DNA of 64,000 nucleotides, taken from assembly GCA_024123955.1 (NCBI GenBank), contig CP099652.1, forward strand, positions 2,232,001 to 2,296,000, in the 5' to 3' direction. Below, piece after piece: positions 52,681 through 61,878 of the stretch. The notes beneath the pieces were generated by a model that was given only the letters and a program-made list of their open reading frames with translations, was not told the DNA's origin and ran no database searches. Within the stretch, counting starts at the first letter, position 1, and every line of letters begins with the position of its first letter. The translations under genes were made by a program, and so were the position numbers. Origin of the DNA: Oxalobacteraceae bacterium OTU3CINTB1 (lineage in GTDB: Bacteria; Pseudomonadota; Gammaproteobacteria; Burkholderiales; Burkholderiaceae_D).

Positions 52681-55533
52681 ATGCAACAATACACGTCCAA
52701 CTCCTACCTGTTTGGTGGGAACGCTCCGTACGTCGAAGAACTGTACGAGGCGTATCTCAACAACCCAGGTTCCGTGCCAGATAACTGGCGCTCTTACTTC
52801 GATGCCATGCAGCACGTGCCGGCCGTCGATGGCACCAACAAGCCAGACGTCGCTCACGCCTCCGTCATCGCCTCCTTCGCGGAACGCGCTAAATCCGGTC
52901 CTATCCGTACCGTCGTGGCCTCGGCCGACGCCGAAATGGGCCGTAAACGTGTTGCAGCTACGCAACTGATCGCCGCTTACCGCTACCTGGGTTCCCGCTG
53001 GGCCAATCTGGACCCGCTGCAACGCCAGGAACGTCCTGCCATCAACGAGCTGGAGCCGAGCTTCTACGGCTTCACCGATGCGGACATGGATACCGTCTTC
53101 AACATCAGCAACACCTATTTCGGCCCTGAGACCGCGACCCTGCGCGACTTGCTGAACTACCTGCGCGACACCTACACCCGTTCGATCGGCGCAGAGTACA
53201 TGTACATCTCCGACCCAACCGAAAAGCGCTGGCTGCAAGAGCGCCTGGAGTCGATCCGTTCGACCCCGAATTTCACGGCGGAAAAGAAAAAGCACATTCT
53301 GGAGCGTCTGACCGCGGCCGAAGGCCTGGAACGCTACCTGCACACCAAGTACGTCGGCCAAAAGCGTTTCTCGCTCGAAGGCGGCGAGACCTTCATCGCG
53401 TCGATCGATGAGATCATCCAGCGCGCCGGCGAAAAAGGCGTGCAAGAGATCGTTATCGGCATGGCCCACCGTGGCCGTCTGAACGTGCTGGTCAACACCC
53501 TCGGCAAAGCGCCTAAGGAACTGTTCGAAGAATTCGAAGGCAAGCACGGCGACGACCTGCCGGCCGGCGACGTCAAATACCACCAGGGTTTCTCGTCCGA
53601 CATCTCGACCCAGGGCGGTCCGGTTCACCTGTCGCTGGCGTTCAACCCGTCGCACCTGGAAATCGTCAACCCGGTCGTCGAAGGTTCGGTCAAAGCCCGT
53701 ATGGATCGCCGCGGCGACCACTTGGGCAAGCAAGTGCTGCCAATCCTGGTGCACGGCGACGCCGCATTCGCAGGCCAGGGCGTTGTCATGGAAACGCTGA
53801 ATCTGGCGCAGACCCGCGGCTACGGCACGGGCGGCACGGTGCACATCGTCATCAACAACCAGATCGGTTTCACCACCTCCGACCCGCGCGATGCACGTTC
53901 GACCATCTACTGCTCGGACGTCGTCAAGATGATCGAAGCGCCGGTGCTACACGTGAACGCCGACGATCCTGAAGCCGTGGTCCTGGCTTCGCAGATCGCG
54001 ATGGACTACCGTCTCGAGTTCCAAAAAGACATCGTTGTCGACATCATTTGCTACCGCAAACTGGGCCACAACGAGCAAGACACGCCGGCGCTGACCCAGC
54101 CGCTGATGTACAAGAAAATCGGCACCCACCCAGGCACCCGCAAGCTGTACGCGGACAAGCTGGTTGCCCAGACCGTGATTCCAGCCGACGGCGGCGAACA
54201 GATGCAAGCCGCCTACCGCGACGCGATGGACGCCGGCAAGCACACTGTCGATCCTGTCATCTCGAACTTCAAGAACAAGTACGCCGTCGATTGGCTGCCG
54301 TTCCTGAACCGCAAGTGGACCGACTCGGCCGACACCGCCGTGCCGATGACCGAACTGAAACGCCTGGCCACCCGCATCACCACGGTGCCGGACGGCTTCA
54401 AAGTGCACTCGCTGGTCGAGAAAGTACTGGGCGACCGCGCCACCATGGGTCGCGGCGAACTGAACCTGGACTGGGGCATGGGCGAACACCTGGCCTACGC
54501 GTCGCTGGTCGCTTCGGGCTACGCAGTGCGCCTGACCGGTCAGGATGCCGGCCGCGGCACCTTCGTGCACCGTCACGCCGTGCTGCACGACCAGAACCGC
54601 GAGCGTTGGGATGCGGGCACCTACGTGCCGCTGCAGAACATCGCCGAAGGCCAGGCCCCGTTCACCGTCATCGACTCCGTGCTGTCGGAAGAAGCAGTGC
54701 TGGGCTTCGAATACGGTTACTCGACCGCCGAGCCAAACACCTTGACGATCTGGGAAGCCCAGTTCGGCGACTTCGTCAACGGCGCGCAAGTCGTCATCGA
54801 CCAGTTCATCAGCTCCGGCGAAGTGAAGTGGGGCCGCGCTTCGGGCCTGGTCATGATGCTGCCGCACGGTTACGAAGGCCAGGGTCCTGAGCACTCGTCC
54901 GCGCGTCCTGAGCGTTTCCTGCAGCTGTGCGCAGACAACAACATGCAAGTCGTGCAGCCGACCACCGCCGCACAGATCTTCCACGTGCTGCGTCGCCAGA
55001 TGGTGCGCCAGTTCCGCAAGCCGCTGGTCATCCTGACCCCGAAATCGCTGCTGCGTAACAAGGAAGCCGGCTCCTCGCTGAACGAACTGGCCAAGGGCGC
55101 CTTCCAGACCGTCATCGGCGAAGTCGACGAGAAAATCGATGCCAAGAAGGTCAAGCGCGTTGTCGCTTGCTCGGGCAAGGTCTACTACGATCTGGTCAAC
55201 GCACGCAAAACGCGCGGCCAGACCGACACCGCCATCATCCGTGTCGAACAGCTGTATCCGTTCCCGCACAAGTCGTTCGCTGCCGAACTGAAAAAGTTCC
55301 CGAACCTGACCGAAGTGGTGTGGGCGCAGGACGAGCCGCAGAATCAGGGCCCATGGTTCCAGATTCAGCACAACATCTTCGAGAGCATGGACGCCGGTCA
55401 GCGCCTGGCATACGCCGGTCGCCCAGCGTCGGCATCGCCGGCCGTCGGTTACTACGACAAGCACTATGCCCAGCAAAAAGACCTGCTGGAAACGGCGTTC
55501 TCGAAGCTCAAAGGTTTCATCCTGACGAAATAA
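52681..55533 (+). CDS. sucA: 2-oxoglutarate dehydrogenase E1
   Basis: Thiamine-diphosphate-dependent decarboxylase of the 2-oxoglutarate complex, 950 residues. Y-L-F-G-G-N-A-P-Y-V-E-E-L-Y near the N-terminus, G-M-A-H-R-G-R-L-N-V-L and the ThDP motif G-D-A-A-F-A-G-Q-G... are all present. H-A-D-D-P-E-A-V is seen instead of the more usual N-x-D. AAAGGTGAG precedes the ATG. First gene of the odh operon; a GC hairpin with no T-run follows at about 55540-55566. Confidence 0.96.
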   Translation: MQQYTSNSYLFGGNAPYVEELYEAYLNNPGSVPDNWRSYFDAMQHVPAVDGTNKPDVAHASVIASFAERAKSGPIRTVVASADAEMGRKRVAATQLIAAYRYLGSRWANLDPLQRQERPAINELEPSFYGFTDADMDTVFNISNTYFGPETATLRDLLNYLRDTYTRSIGAEYMYISDPTEKRWLQERLESIRSTPNFTAEKKKHILERLTAAEGLERYLHTKYVGQKRFSLEGGETFIASIDEIIQRAGEKGVQEIVIGMAHRGRLNVLVNTLGKAPKELFEEFEGKHGDDLPAGDVKYHQGFSSDISTQGGPVHLSLAFNPSHLEIVNPVVEGSVKARMDRRGDHLGKQVLPILVHGDAAFAGQGVVMETLNLAQTRGYGTGGTVHIVINNQIGFTTSDPRDARSTIYCSDVVKMIEAPVLHVNADDPEAVVLASQIAMDYRLEFQKDIVVDIICYRKLGHNEQDTPALTQPLMYKKIGTHPGTRKLYADKLVAQTVIPADGGEQMQAAYRDAMDAGKHTVDPVISNFKNKYAVDWLPFLNRKWTDSADTAVPMTELKRLATRITTVPDGFKVHSLVEKVLGDRATMGRGELNLDWGMGEHLAYASLVASGYAVRLTGQDAGRGTFVHRHAVLHDQNRERWDAGTYVPLQNIAEGQAPFTVIDSVLSEEAVLGFEYGYSTAEPNTLTIWEAQFGDFVNGAQVVIDQFISSGEVKWGRASGLVMMLPHGYEGQGPEHSSARPERFLQLCADNNMQVVQPTTAAQIFHVLRRQMVRQFRKPLVILTPKSLLRNKEAGSSLNELAKGAFQTVIGEVDEKIDAKKVKRVVACSGKVYYDLVNARKTRGQTDTAIIRVEQLYPFPHKSFAAELKKFPNLTEVVWAQDEPQNQGPWFQIQHNIFESMDAGQRLAYAGRPASASPAVGYYDKHYAQQKDLLETAFSKLKGFILTK

Positions 55534-55644
55534 GCGTTCAGGGGCCGCGCGCTGGGTGCGGCCTCTCCTTACCTCACATAACTAACGGAGCGCCGCCTTG
55601 CTACGCGAGATGGCGCCGAAATAACAAATATACGGAGTTTTACA

Positions 55645-56904
55645 ATGGCACAAATCGAAGTCAAAGTTCCTCAATTGTCGGAATCGGTCGCTGAAGCAAC
55701 CATGCTGACGTGGCATAAAAAAGTCGGCGACGCAGTTGCGCGCGACGAAAACCTGATCGATATCGAAACCGACAAGGTCGTTTTGGAACTGCCCGCGCCC
55801 GCAGCCGGCGTGCTGATCAAGATCATCAAAGGCGACGGTAGCACCGTGGTCGCCGACGAACTGATTGCCGTGATCGACACCGACGCCGCAGCAGCCGCCG
55901 CCGCTCCGGTTGCCGCCGCCGCACCAGCCGCAGCGCCTGCCGCCGCCCCAGCACCAGCGGTCGCAGCCGCGACCGGTGGCAGCAAGGGCGATGTCGCCAT
56001 GCCTGCAGCCGCCAAGATCCTGTCCGAAAAAGGCCTGAGCGCTGGCGATGTCGCCGGTTCGGGCAAAGACGGCCGCGTGACCAAGGGCGACGCCCTGGGC
56101 GCTTCGGCACCAGCCGCCACCCCGGCCGTTGCGCCACTGGCCGCAGCCGCCGCCAAGCCGGCGCTGCAACAGATCGCTTCGCCAAGCGTCGCCAGCCTGG
56201 GCGAGCGTCCGGAAGAGCGCGTGCCGATGAGCCGTCTGCGCGCCCGTATCGCCGAGCGTCTGCTGCAATCGCAATCGACCAACGCCATCCTGACCACGTT
56301 CAACGAAGTGAACATGGCGCCAGTGATGGACCTGCGCAACAAGTACAAAGACAAGTTCGAAAAAGAGCACGGCGTCAAGCTGGGCTTCATGTCGTTCTTC
56401 GTCAAGGCCGCCGTCGCAGCCCTGAAAAAGTACCCGATCATCAACGCCTCGGTTGACGGCAACGACATCATCTACCACGGCTACTTCGACATCGGTATCG
56501 CTGTCGGGTCGCCACGCGGCCTGGTGGTGCCTATCCTGCGCAACGCCGACCAGATGTCGATCGCCGAGATCGAAAAGAAAATCGGTGAATTCGGCGCCAA
56601 GGCCAAAGAAGGCAAGCTGACCTTGGACGACCTGACCGGCGGCACGTTCTCGATCTCGAACGGCGGCACCTTCGGCTCGATGCTGTCGACCCCGATCATC
56701 AACCCGCCACAATCGGCCATCCTGGGCGTGCACGCGACCAAGGACCGCGCTGTGGTCGAAAACGGCCAGATCGTGATCCGTCCGATGAACTACCTGGCAA
56801 TGTCCTACGACCACCGCATCATCGACGGCCGCGAAGCCGTCCTGGGCCTGGTCGCCATGAAAGAAGCGCTGGAAGATCCTGCACGTCTGCTGCTGGACCT
56901 GTAA
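55645..56904 (+). CDS. sucB: dihydrolipoyl succinyltransferase E2
   Basis: E2 core of the 2-oxoglutarate complex, 419 residues. The lipoyl domain (1-80) carries the lipoylated Lys in E-T-D-K-V-V-L-E. Two Ala/Pro-rich linkers flank the E3-binding domain ([11 protein letters not shown]). The catalytic domain ends with [12 protein letters not shown], holding the His and Asp. It follows sucA by 111 bp. A dispersed palindrome lies directly downstream. Confidence 0.96.
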   Translation: MAQIEVKVPQLSESVAEATMLTWHKKVGDAVARDENLIDIETDKVVLELPAPAAGVLIKIIKGDGSTVVADELIAVIDTDAAAAAAAPVAAAAPAAAPAAAPAPAVAAATGGSKGDVAMPAAAKILSEKGLSAGDVAGSGKDGRVTKGDALGASAPAATPAVAPLAAAAAKPALQQIASPSVASLGERPEERVPMSRLRARIAERLLQSQSTNAILTTFNEVNMAPVMDLRNKYKDKFEKEHGVKLGFMSFFVKAAVAALKKYPIINASVDGNDIIYHGYFDIGIAVGSPRGLVVPILRNADQMSIAEIEKKIGEFGAKAKEGKLTLDDLTGGTFSISNGGTFGSMLSTPIINPPQSAILGVHATKDRAVVENGQIVIRPMNYLAMSYDHRIIDGREAVLGLVAMKEALEDPARLLLDL

Positions 56905-56935
56905 TTCGCTTTTCGCCAGCGAACCCCGGAAGTTC

Positions 56936-56965
56936 GGGGTCGTACCCCGTACGGGGTACGACCCC
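56936..56965. repeat. dispersed REPIN-like palindrome, copy 2
   Basis: A perfect 30-bp palindrome: GGGGTCGTACCCC, central GTAC, and its inverse. The arms are identical to those at 24294-24321, and the downstream flank TGCGGGTTTG (56977-56986) is shared as well. It lies between sucB and the PspC gene, inside the odh operon. Confidence 0.88.
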
Positions 56966-57002
56966 AGACGTTGCTCTGCGGGTTTGAACTCTTGGGAGCT
57001 GT

Positions 57003-57335
57003 ATGAGCGTTGCTGAAGAAATCAAGCGTTTGCACGAACTGCATCAAGCCGGCGCCCTGTCGGACGCGGAATTCGCGGCCGCCAAGGCGCGCCTGCTGGA
57101 GGCCGAACCCTACAAACCGGGCGACAGCATCGGTGAAGACATCACCCGCCTGCGCCGCTCGCGCACCGACCGCTGGCTGGGCGGCGTCTGCGGCGGCCTC
57201 GGTCGTGTCTCCGGCATCGAGCCGTGGATCTGGCGCCTGTTGTTTGTGATGTTCGTGCTGACCTTTGGTTTCGGCCTGGCGATCTACATTCTGTTATGGA
57301 TTTTCGTTCCAGACGAAGAACTGATTGGAAAATAA
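57003..57335 (+). CDS. PspC-domain membrane protein
   Basis: Protein of 110 residues. Residues 1-35 form a SHOCT-like helical hairpin (L-H-E-L-H-Q-A-G-A-L-S-D-A-E-F-A-A-A-K-A). A PspC domain follows: D-R-W-L-G-G-V-C-G-G-L-G, then a membrane helix and W-I-F-V-P-D-E. PspC proteins take part in envelope-stress responses. It sits between sucB and lpdA in the same direction, with 3 bp before lpdA, so it is co-expressed with the dehydrogenase complex. Confidence 0.88.
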   Translation: MSVAEEIKRLHELHQAGALSDAEFAAAKARLLEAEPYKPGDSIGEDITRLRRSRTDRWLGGVCGGLGRVSGIEPWIWRLLFVMFVLTFGFGLAIYILLWIFVPDEELIGK

Positions 57336-57338
57336 AAA

Positions 57339-58769
57339 ATGAGTAAACAATTTGACGTAGTAGTCATCGGCGCCGGTCCCGGCGGTTATATCGCCGCCAT
57401 CCGCGCCGCACAACTGGGTTTCTCCGTTGCTTGCGTGGACGCATGGGAAAATGAAAAAGGCGGCCCGGCACCGGGCGGCACCTGCACCAACGTCGGTTGC
57501 ATCCCGTCGAAAGCGCTGCTGCAATCGTCGGAGCACTTCGAGCACGCCGGCCACGCGTTCAAGGACCACGGCATCGATGTCGCCGGCCTGTCGCTGAACC
57601 TGCCACAAATGCTCAAGCGCAAAGACACCGTCGTCAAGCAAAACAACGACGGCATCCTGTTCCTGTTCAAGAAAAACAAGGTCACCTTCTTCCACGGCCG
57701 CGCCTCGTTCGCCGGCGCCGCCACCGCTGAAGGCTACCCGCTGACGATCTCGGCGCCTGCCAACGAGACCATCAACGCCAAGCAAGTCATCATCGCCACC
57801 GGTTCCAACGCGCGTGAACTGCCAGGCGCACCGTTCGACGAGCAACTGATTCTGTCGAACACGGGCGCGCTGGCAATCCAGGGCGTTCCTGCCAAGCTGG
57901 GCGTGATCGGCGCCGGCGTGATCGGCCTGGAAATGGGCTCCGTATGGCGCCGCCTGGGTTCGGAAGTGACCGTGCTCGAAGGCCTGCCAGTGTTCCTGGG
58001 CGCGGTCGACGAGCAGATCGCCAAGGAAGCCGGCAAGCTGTTCGCCAAGCAAGGCCTGTCGATCAACCTCGGTTGCAAGATCGGCGCGATCACCAAGGGT
58101 GATAACAACGTCACCGTGGTGTACGAGAACGCCAAGGGCGAGTCCATCACCTCCGTGTTCGACAAGCTGATCGTGTCGATCGGCCGCACCCCGAACACCA
58201 ACGGCCTGGCCGCCGACAAAGTCGGCCTGTCGCTGGACGAGCGCGGTTTCGTGGCCGTCGACGACGACTGCAAAACCAATCTGCCGGGCGTCTGGGCGAT
58301 CGGTGACGTGGTGCGCGGCCCGATGCTGGCGCACAAGGCGGAAGAAGAGGGCGTTGCCGTTGCCGAGCGCATGGCTGGCCAGCATGGCCACACCAACTTC
58401 AACACCATTCCTTGGGTCATTTACACCTCGCCGGAAATCGCGTGGGTTGGTCAGACCGAGCAGCAACTGAAGGCTTCGGGCGTTGCTTACAAGGCCGGCA
58501 CCTTCCCGTTCCTGGCGAACGGCCGCGCTCGCGCGCTGGGCGACACTTCGGGCATGGTCAAGTTCCTGGCCGATGCGACCACCGACGAAATCCTCGGCGT
58601 GCACATCATCGGACCGATGGCCTCCGAGCTGATCTCGGAAGCGGTCGTGGCGATGGAGTTCAAGGCCTCGGCCGAAGACATCGCGCGCATCTGCCACGCG
58701 CACCCATCCTTGTCGGAAGCCACTAAGGAAGCGGCGCTGGCAATCGACAAGCGTACGCTCAATTTCTAA
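57339..58769 (+). CDS. lpdA: dihydrolipoamide dehydrogenase E3
   Basis: FAD-dependent E3 of 2-acid dehydrogenase complexes, 476 residues. [10 protein letters not shown] binds FAD, the redox disulfide is G-G-T-C-T-N-V-G-C, and [10 protein letters not shown] binds NAD. The catalytic His-Glu pair lies in C-H-A-H-P-S-L-S-E. It re-oxidises the lipoyl groups of SucB. Last gene of the odh operon, ending at a strong terminator. Confidence 0.96.
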   Translation: MSKQFDVVVIGAGPGGYIAAIRAAQLGFSVACVDAWENEKGGPAPGGTCTNVGCIPSKALLQSSEHFEHAGHAFKDHGIDVAGLSLNLPQMLKRKDTVVKQNNDGILFLFKKNKVTFFHGRASFAGAATAEGYPLTISAPANETINAKQVIIATGSNARELPGAPFDEQLILSNTGALAIQGVPAKLGVIGAGVIGLEMGSVWRRLGSEVTVLEGLPVFLGAVDEQIAKEAGKLFAKQGLSINLGCKIGAITKGDNNVTVVYENAKGESITSVFDKLIVSIGRTPNTNGLAADKVGLSLDERGFVAVDDDCKTNLPGVWAIGDVVRGPMLAHKAEEEGVAVAERMAGQHGHTNFNTIPWVIYTSPEIAWVGQTEQQLKASGVAYKAGTFPFLANGRARALGDTSGMVKFLADATTDEILGVHIIGPMASELISEAVVAMEFKASAEDIARICHAHPSLSEATKEAALAIDKRTLNF

Positions 58770-58791
58770 GCAGTAGCTACAGGCGGACTGC

Positions 58792-58817
58792 GGGCGGACT
58801 GCGGTCCGCCCGTTTTT
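58792..58817 (+). terminator. lpdA terminator
   Basis: GGGCGGAC (58792-58799), TGCG loop, GTCCGCCC (58804-58811), then G and five T. Confidence 0.88.
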
Positions 58818-58846
58818 GTTTGCGCCGCCCACATAGAATCGAACAC

Positions 58847-59944
58847 ATGAACGTCGAAGAGTTTTATCAGCAAGCGCTGGAACAGCGCAATTTCAAGGCC
58901 GACGCAGCCCAGCGCCGCGCCGTCGATCGTCTGCAGTTATGCTACGACGAATGGGTCGCGTACAAGGGCCAGCGCTCAAGCACGTTCAAGCGCCTGATCA
59001 ACCGTCCCGACGTGCCCAAGGGCGTCTATATGTGGGGCGGGGTGGGGCGCGGCAAGTCGTTCCTGATGGACAGCTTCTATTCGGTGGTGCCGCTGGTGCG
59101 CAAGACGCGCCTGCACTTCCACGAGTTCATGCGCGGCGTGCACCGCCAGCTGGACGAGCTGACCGGCGTCGCCAATCCGCTCGACGAAGTGGCCAAGCGC
59201 ATCGCCAAGAAATACCGTTTGATCTGCTTCGACGAATTCCACATCTCCGACGTGGCCGACGCGATGATCATGTACAACCTGTTGAAGGCGCTGTTCGACA
59301 ACGGCGTGTCCTTCATCATGACGTCGAACTACGATCCGAGATTGCTGTACCCGGACGGCCTGCACCGCGACCGCATCCTGCCGACCATTGAATTGTTGTA
59401 CGAGAAGCTCGACGTGATGAACATCGACGCCGGCATCGACTATCGCGGCCGCGCGCTCGAGCAGGTCGATTCCTACTACACGCCGATCAACGCCGAGACC
59501 GATCAGAAGCTGCGCGACGCCTACACCAGCATCGCCGAGACGGCCGACGAGGACCCGGTGGTGCGCATCGAGGCGCGCGAGATCCGCGCCTTGCGCCGCG
59601 CCGGCTCCATCATCTGGTTCGACTTCCACACCTTGTGCGGCGGGCCGCGGTCGCAGAACGACTATCTGGAAATCGCCAGCCGCTTCCATACCGTGATATT
59701 GTCCGGGATTCCGATGATGTCGGCATCGATGTCGTCGGAGGCGCGCCGCTTCACGTGGCTGATCGATGTATTTTACGACCAGGGCGTGAAGTTGCTGATG
59801 TCGGCCGAGGTCGAGCCGGAGGAGCTGTACACCACCGGCACCCTGGCCAACGAATTTCACCGCACGGTGTCGCGCATTGTCGAGATGCAGTCGCGCGAGT
59901 ACATGGATAAGGAACAACGGGCCGCAGCCGGTTCGCTGGCCTGA
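58847..59944 (+). CDS. zapE: cell division ATPase ZapE (AFG1-like)
   Basis: AAA+-type ATPase of the AFG1/ZapE family, 365 residues, linked to Z-ring constriction. Walker A is G64-G-V-G-R-G-K-S and Walker B is L-I-C-F-D-E-F-H. H-F-H-E-F-M, T-S-N-Y and R-R-F-T-W-L-I-D are family landmarks. ATG 58847 gives the family start M-N-V-E-E-F-Y. Confidence 0.93.
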   Translation: MNVEEFYQQALEQRNFKADAAQRRAVDRLQLCYDEWVAYKGQRSSTFKRLINRPDVPKGVYMWGGVGRGKSFLMDSFYSVVPLVRKTRLHFHEFMRGVHRQLDELTGVANPLDEVAKRIAKKYRLICFDEFHISDVADAMIMYNLLKALFDNGVSFIMTSNYDPRLLYPDGLHRDRILPTIELLYEKLDVMNIDAGIDYRGRALEQVDSYYTPINAETDQKLRDAYTSIAETADEDPVVRIEAREIRALRRAGSIIWFDFHTLCGGPRSQNDYLEIASRFHTVILSGIPMMSASMSSEARRFTWLIDVFYDQGVKLLMSAEVEPEELYTTGTLANEFHRTVSRIVEMQSREYMDKEQRAAAGSLA

Positions 59945-59960
59945 TGTCACAGGAAAGAAT

Positions 59961-60680
59961 ATGAGAGCAAGTTTGAAACCGCTGGGCGACATGATCGCCA
60001 TCGCCGTGCTGGCCGCCGTGGCGGCCGTGGCTGTCCCGGCCGTGGCGCAGGAGGCGACGTCGGTGGCGCCGCCGTCGCATTCGGTCGAGGAGGCCGACGC
60101 CACCCTGGCCAAAGTGGCCAGGGAACGTGACGCCGTCAACGCCGAGTACGCGGCCCGCGAGGCGGTGTGCAACGAAAAATTCTTCGTCAATAACTGCCTG
60201 GACAAGGCCAAGGAACAGCGCCGAGCCGCGCTGGCCAACCTGCGCGTGCTGGAAGTGGAAGCCGAGCATTTCAAGCGCGCCGATTCGGTGGCGCGCCGCG
60301 ACGCCGACCTGGCCGAGCGCGTGCGCAAGGACAACGAAGAGTTGGCCCGGCGCGAGGCCCTGCCGCCGAAGCCGGTCAAGGATGTGGACAGCAAGCCGGA
60401 ACCGGCGCCGGTGAAAGGCCGCCGCGTGGCCGAACGCGAGGCCGATCACGCCGCGAAAATGAAACGCGAGGCGGCGGCGACGGCGGCCGGCGCCGACAAG
60501 CGCGCCGCCAACGTGGCCCGCTTCGAGCAGAAGAAGGTCGACGCCGAGCGGCGTCAGGCGGAAGTGGCCAAGCGGGTGGCCGAGACCGAGCGCAAGGTGT
60601 CCGCCAAGGTCGCTGCCGCGAAGAAGAAAGCGGATGCGGCAGCCGCAGCCGCAGCAGCGGCCGCGAAGAAGCAGCAATAG
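59961..60680 (+). CDS. exported coiled-coil protein, unknown
   Basis: Protein of 239 residues with a signal peptide (cut near V-P-A-V-A-Q-E). It is almost entirely helical, with many Ala, Lys, Arg and Glu, and probably a long coiled coil. One conserved-looking motif near the N-terminus has two Cys (V-C-N-E-K-F-F-V-N-N-C-L-D-K-A-K), a likely disulfide. The end is a Lys/Ala repeat. AGGAAAG precedes the ATG. It follows zapE by 16 bp and may share its transcript. Function unknown. Confidence 0.7.
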   Translation: MRASLKPLGDMIAIAVLAAVAAVAVPAVAQEATSVAPPSHSVEEADATLAKVARERDAVNAEYAAREAVCNEKFFVNNCLDKAKEQRRAALANLRVLEVEAEHFKRADSVARRDADLAERVRKDNEELARREALPPKPVKDVDSKPEPAPVKGRRVAEREADHAAKMKREAAATAAGADKRAANVARFEQKKVDAERRQAEVAKRVAETERKVSAKVAAAKKKADAAAAAAAAAAKKQQ

Positions 60681-60708
60681 GGCAGCGCCGCCCCGGGTTG
60701 CCGGTGGC

Positions 60709-61482
60709 TCAACGGTTGACGGCTGGGACGGGTGCGACCAATTTGATGATCGCCATCGTGCAATTGTCGCCCTTGCCCTGGGCGCGCTCGGCGGCCTTGG
60801 CGATCAAGCGCTCGGCCGCCCGGCGCGGGGTGTTGCGCGCCACGGCCGCCGCCAGTTCCTGATCGGCGAAACACTGCCACAACCCATCCGAGCACAGCAA
60901 AAAAGAGTCGCCAAGCCGCAAGCCTTCATGCGTGCCCGACGTCACGAACGGCGCCTTGAAACCGTTCCCCAGCAGATTGTTGAGCAGCCTGGAACTGCGA
61001 TGCGTCTTCGCTGCCTCCAGCGGTACCTTGTCGTTCTGCACCAGATGCTCGATATACGCGCTGTCATTGCTGCGTTCCACGCTGGTTTCGCCGCTAAAGC
61101 GGTACACGCGCGTTTCACCCACGTGCGCCCAGATCGCCTGACCGGCCGGCGTCAGCACCAGCAGCGCCAGCGCGCTGTGCGGTTCCGCGCTGGCGGCGAT
61201 CGGATTCATTTTGATGACTTGATGGGCCTCCAGCACTATCGCGGCGAGCAACGCCTTCAGCCGGGGAATGCCGGGCACGTCGCCGGCACGGAATTCGTCG
61301 AACATATGCCGGCTCGTCAGCAGCGCCTGGTCCGGGCCGATGGCGCTCTGATTGCCGTCGGCCAGCACCGCCAGCACATAGCCGGGCGCGTTCGGCGACG
61401 TGAACAGGGCCACGCGGTCGTTTTGCTGCGGCCGGTTGCCGATGTGCTGGGCGGTGCCGGCTTCTATTTTATAAGCGCTCAT
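60709..61482 (-). CDS. PP2C-family protein phosphatase
   Basis: Ser/Thr phosphatase of the PPM family, 257 residues. Metal-binding and fold motifs are N-R-P-Q-Q-N-D-R near residue 20, V-L-A-D-G-N-Q, H-V-G-E-T-R-V-Y-R, L-L-C-S-D-G-L-W and G-D-N-C-T-M. The usual D-G-M-G-G is replaced by D-G-N-Q-S. No kinase lies next to it; the LRR kinase is about 10 kb away. It is convergent with the coiled-coil protein gene. Confidence 0.87.
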   Translation of the reverse strand: MSAYKIEAGTAQHIGNRPQQNDRVALFTSPNAPGYVLAVLADGNQSAIGPDQALLTSRHMFDEFRAGDVPGIPRLKALLAAIVLEAHQVIKMNPIAASAEPHSALALLVLTPAGQAIWAHVGETRVYRFSGETSVERSNDSAYIEHLVQNDKVPLEAAKTHRSSRLLNNLLGNGFKAPFVTSGTHEGLRLGDSFLLCSDGLWQCFADQELAAAVARNTPRRAAERLIAKAAERAQGKGDNCTMAIIKLVAPVPAVNR

Positions 61483-61640
61483 ATGGTTGACACTGTATCC
61501 TGACGGAGGGCTGAGCGGCGATATCGATCATTCTGTTGGCGGCGGGGCCGCCGTAGATTAAACTATGCACCGTGTCGCAGTTTGTTTGCAATACGTGTGT
61601 TGTTTGAGTGAAACTTTTGTGTGAGTAGAGACCTAGAAAT

Positions 61641-61841
61641 ATGACTGATGTACAAGATATCCAGCGTCGTCTGATCGAACTCGACGTCGAACACCGCGAT
61701 CTGGACGCGGTGATCGACATGCTCACCCTGGACGGACACCACGATCAGCTGCAATTGCGCCGCCTGAAAAAGCGCAAGCTGCAACTGAAAGACCATATCA
61801 CCCTGCTGAAAATGCAACTAGTGCCGGACGTGCCGGCTTAA
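61641..61841 (+). CDS. DUF465/YdcH-family protein
   Basis: Small helical-hairpin protein of 66 residues. D-I-Q-R-R-L-I-E-L-D-V-E-H-R-D-L-D and L-Q-L-R-R-L-K-K-R-K-L-Q-L-K-D-H-I fit the DUF465 pattern of a left and a basic right helix. Function is unknown. It lies 37 bp before the helicase gene. Confidence 0.87.
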   Translation: MTDVQDIQRRLIELDVEHRDLDAVIDMLTLDGHHDQLQLRRLKKRKLQLKDHITLLKMQLVPDVPA

Positions 61842-61878
61842 TGTCCCGGCTTCAGCTCGTGCCTCAACTAAGTATATT

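Noticed and set aside
55540..55566. GC hairpin between sucA and sucB considered as a terminator
   Set aside because: No T-run follows and the genes belong to one operon; it may only affect mRNA stability.
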